This document shows, piece by piece, positions 61,661-64,000 of a DNA stretch of 64,000 nucleotides (position 1 is the first letter of the stretch; the number at the start of each line of letters is the position of its first letter). Source of the stretch: Natrinema amylolyticum (GTDB taxonomy: Archaea > Halobacteriota > Halobacteria > Halobacteriales > Natrialbaceae); the NCBI RefSeq assembly GCF_020515625.1, contig NZ_JAIWPJ010000001.1:1984001-2048000 (forward strand), given 5' to 3'. The position numbers and the translations under genes are program-made. The notes under the pieces were generated by a model, which worked only from the letters and a program-made list of their open reading frames with translations, was not told where the DNA came from and ran no database searches.

Positions 61661-62881
61661 GTCAGTTCGGTTCTCACGCTCCGACCACTTATACGGGTAG
61701 CCGTCGACCGAGCGCTCATCGGTACGAAACATCCCGGCCATGCACACAACGAGCTCACTCGATCCTCGCTGCCAGTTCCGGACGGCGCGAGCGTCCGCGC
61801 GACCGTCCCGCTACTGCGCCGGTAATCGACATAACCACGGACACGGACCGCCTCGAGCGAACGGAATCGACCGCACCCGAGCACGTCGACGAACGAACGG
61901 GCTCCACTATCGACGATCCCGTCGGACCGATCGAACTCGCACGTCCCGCGGTGGTCAGCGACAGAGACGTCGCCGCACGAGGCGATCGACGGCGTGCTCG
62001 AAACGATCGCCGACCGCGTGATCGGCGGCCAGGCCGGTACTCTCGGATCTACCTCCCGCAAGACCTCCGCTCACCGGTACCGACGAACGAGCACTCGAGG
62101 ATGTCGCGCGGACGAGTTTCTCGGCCGAATCTCGACGCACCGACGTCGAAACGGACGATGCGACGGCCATGACGCGCTCCACGAGACCGGTGCGGATCGC
62201 CAACTGCAGAACGTCCGAACCCAATTTCCGGGCGCGTTCGATCGGCACCGATAACGGGACTCGATGCTCGAACGGTTCCGGATGCACGCGTCATGTTCCC
62301 GGGTTGTGACGATCATCTGCTGGAGCATCGAACCGATCACCTCACTTACCGGCTGCTTTTGCCACAACTAGATCGGAACGGAGCTGCGCCCCGCTCGATG
62401 CTATAACGCGAATATCGGCTCGGGAACGGAGACGACCCGGTCTCACACTGACTGCCGAACGACGACGGTCGATACCCTGTGACCCGTCTCACTCTGCGCT
62501 CACTGTCGCCCGTTGCACCTCTAAATGCGCTGCGACGAAGCGGACATCGCGCACCGACTCGACTGAGACGAGGACTCATACCCTCTAGAGCCGAGGTCCG
62601 TCGGTCTCGTTCCGGACCGGGCTGACAACTGTCCGGTAGCTCCGGCTCGAGTAATGACTCGTATCTGCTCGACCAGTCAGCTAGTACCAGCCGATCCTGT
62701 ATTCGCCTTGATGGCTACTATCGTTTCTGTGCCGTCTCTTTCGACGCGATCTGTACAGCACCCGGACGTATCAAATAACGTTCCCGTCAGAGATAGCGGC
62801 ATAATCCACCCATAAGACAGAGCACGGGTATCGTTTGCAGCCGAAGCGATACTTATGCCTACGGGGTTCGAATGGCCGCCA
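61661..62881. other. 1.2-kb gene-poor stretch
   Basis: I find no convincing gene. Short plus-strand frames between about 61830 and 62230 have haloarchaeal codon character in pieces (for example SPHEAIDGVLETIADRVIGG in one frame, then ALEDVARTSFSAESRRTDVE in another). This would fit a decayed gene broken by frameshifts. No transposase, tRNA or repeat is seen. The right end holds the promoter of the next small gene. Confidence 0.5.
62848..62857 (+). promoter_or_regulatory. TATA box of the 46-residue protein gene
   Basis: GATACTTATG lies about 28 bp before ATG 62882, right for a leaderless message. Confidence 0.5.
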
Positions 62882-63022
62882 ATGACTGATACAGCCGAAT
62901 GCAAACCAGAGCCGGTTGAGCAGGATGCGGAGGAGCGCGACGACGCCCATCTCGACGATATCGAAGAAGGCGCCGGCTGTACGGAGATCTGGGAGCACCT
63001 CGCCGAACAGCGAGAGGAGTGA
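62882..63022 (+). CDS. 46-residue conserved acidic haloarchaeal protein
   Basis: The ORF begins MTDTAECKPEPVEQ and ends with GAGCTEIWEHLAEQREE. The GAGCTEIWEHL motif is one I have met in short haloarchaeal proteins of unknown function. Two Cys are present (7 and 33). A TATA box sits at leaderless distance, which makes a real gene likely despite the size. It precedes the DUF7119-like gene by 57 bp. Confidence 0.7.
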   Translation: MTDTAECKPEPVEQDAEERDDAHLDDIEEGAGCTEIWEHLAEQREE

Positions 63023-63079
63023 GGCGAGAATTTCGCCCCGGCAACGATCTTTTTGACGCCGAAACCCGTACTGAGGTGC

Positions 63080-63775
63080 ATGTCCGATAACCGTCCCGGT
63101 GATCGTTCGCACCGCCGCGGCGAGAACGGCCGCTCGATTCCGACGGACCGCGAATCACCCGTCGGTGCACCAGTTATCCGGGGCGACGAATCAGTCGCCG
63201 GGACCCGTGCTCGCGAGGCCGTCCAGTTCGATCCCGACGATCCCGAGAGTCTCGCGGACGCTGCCGAAACCGTCCGCCAGTTCGCCGCCGGCAATACCAA
63301 CGACGATCACCTCTACATGCTCCGCGGTGCAGCCGCCTGCGCCGCCCTCGTCCGCGGCGAGGGTTCCTACAAGGCCGCCGCCGAACGCGCCGGCGGCGAC
63401 GCCACTGTCTCGTTCATTCGCAAGTGGGCCCGCGTCCACGACCTCCCGCGATCGGTCCGAAAGCAGGTCGCACTCGGACAGATCGCTCCGACCGCTGCCA
63501 AGCATATCGCCCGTGTCGGCGGCGAAGCACGACTCCTCCTCGCGTGGGCCACCCTCGACGGAAACCTCACCGTCCGCGACGTCCGCAGCGTCGCCAGCGC
63601 CATCAACGACGGCACCTCTATCGACCAGGCTCTCGCCGAACACGATGTCACCCTCGGTCGACTCGAGCTCACTCTCTCACCGACTACCTACCGCGATCTC
63701 CGACGACGCGCCTCGATCGAGGGCGTCGATCCCGGTGAGATAGTTACCGATGCTCTCGAACAGTACTTCGAATGA
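63080..63775 (+). CDS. DUF7119-like helix-turn-helix protein
   Basis: 231 residues. A basic, disordered N-terminus is followed by a conserved core: DDHLYMLRGAAACAALVRGE, GSYKAAAERAGGDATVSFIR, KWARVHDLPRSVRKQVALGQ, IAPTAAKHIARVGGEARLLL and ATLDGNLTVRDVRSVASAIN. The pattern resembles ParB-type HTH folds and fits the haloarchaeal family listed as DUF7119. A C-terminal ribbon-helix-helix-like segment (LELTLSPTTYRDLRRRASIE) is attached. DNA binding is likely; targets are unknown. ATG 63080 was chosen on family fit. Confidence 0.85.
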   Translation: MSDNRPGDRSHRRGENGRSIPTDRESPVGAPVIRGDESVAGTRAREAVQFDPDDPESLADAAETVRQFAAGNTNDDHLYMLRGAAACAALVRGEGSYKAAAERAGGDATVSFIRKWARVHDLPRSVRKQVALGQIAPTAAKHIARVGGEARLLLAWATLDGNLTVRDVRSVASAINDGTSIDQALAEHDVTLGRLELTLSPTTYRDLRRRASIEGVDPGEIVTDALEQYFE

Positions 63776-63804
63776 GCTTCGAGCGCCCCAGCCGGCGATG
63801 CAGA

Positions 63805-63818
63805 AAGAAACGTTTAAC
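63805..63818 (+). promoter_or_regulatory. Promoter of tRNA-Lys
   Basis: AAGAAACGTTTAAC combines a BRE-like purine tract and a TATA-like TTTAA, about 30 bp before the tRNA. Confidence 0.5.
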
Positions 63819-63845
63819 CGCCGCTCACCGAAAAGGGAAGACACG

Positions 63846-63919
<74 letters not shown>

Positions 63920-64000
63920 CTTTCTGACGACAAACAAACTCGTGAGGAATCAGCAGCGGATCTGAAGCGATTTGGTGAAACCGAGTCTTCGATCCTTCGC

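Overview
The window is a stretch of a haloarchaeal chromosome (class Halobacteria). The evidence is a high-GC genome with strongly acidic predicted proteins, TATA boxes about 27 bp upstream of start codons (leaderless transcripts), a class I lysyl-tRNA synthetase, coenzyme F420 genes (cofE and a Mer-like reductase), archaeal ribosomal protein eS19, PDCD5, eIF1, and many small Halobacteria-only families. A member of the Natrialbaceae is a reasonable guess, but the sequence alone does not fix the genus.

Layout. 1-12.8 kb is ordinary core genome: an S2P protease, lysS and pyrH in one transcription unit, a CapA-like protein, a MoaE fusion, a second S2P protease, thiL, the eS19-PDCD5-PPi-loop ATPase operon, hisS and a DoxX protein. 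A sulfatase follows (12.9-14.4 kb). From 14.55 to 25.1 kb lies the accessory island, described below. 25.2-26.0 kb carries a DUF151 nuclease and hisE. 26.2-34.0 kb is a first MoxR/DUF58/DUF4129 membrane cluster. 34.0-44.3 kb holds a Cys-rich copper-storage-like protein, a NOG1-type GTPase, EngB, transport-like membrane proteins, a dehydrogenase/acetyltransferase pair, a signal peptidase, a Nudix-eIF2B fusion and a phosphoesterase. 44.3-51.5 kb holds a zinc-ribbon regulator, hyuA-hyuB and cofE-mer. 52.1-56.9 kb has cspA and a second MoxR/DUF58/transglutaminase cluster. 57-64 kb holds eIF1, rhodanese, Nudix, DUF5809/5810, RimI, ferritin-like DUF892, a 1.2-kb gene-poor stretch, a DUF7119-like protein and tRNA-Lys(UUU).

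The most unusual part is 14.55-25.1 kb. Reading leftwards from a divergent promoter at 22.6 kb are four two-gene cassettes packed end to end. The first gene of each is a DUF4157 (HELAH) carrier with a variable C-terminal tail, or a decayed remnant of one. The second is a ~300-residue protein of a family I do not recognise. Rightwards from the same promoter runs an AAA+ ATPase of the type found with extracellular contractile injection systems (eCIS), with an extra NTF2-like tail domain. No sheath, tube or baseplate gene is present. Cassettes A and D have complete carriers. B has lost the start of DUF4157 and the HExxH motif. C keeps only the border motif and tail. D is split by an in-frame TAG, and the missing end survives as a small ORF fused by an ATGA overlap to its partner gene. 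Tail class and partner class match (A with B, C with D), which suggests each partner recognises its own tail. I read this as a polymorphic-effector array with orphan modules, loaded or remodelled by the ATPase; that function is inferred.

Other points of interest are seven perfect short hairpins in 304 bp after engB, a candidate leader peptide coupled to hyuA, a palindrome at the pyrH start, and two differently ordered MoxR-DUF58 clusters within 30 kb.
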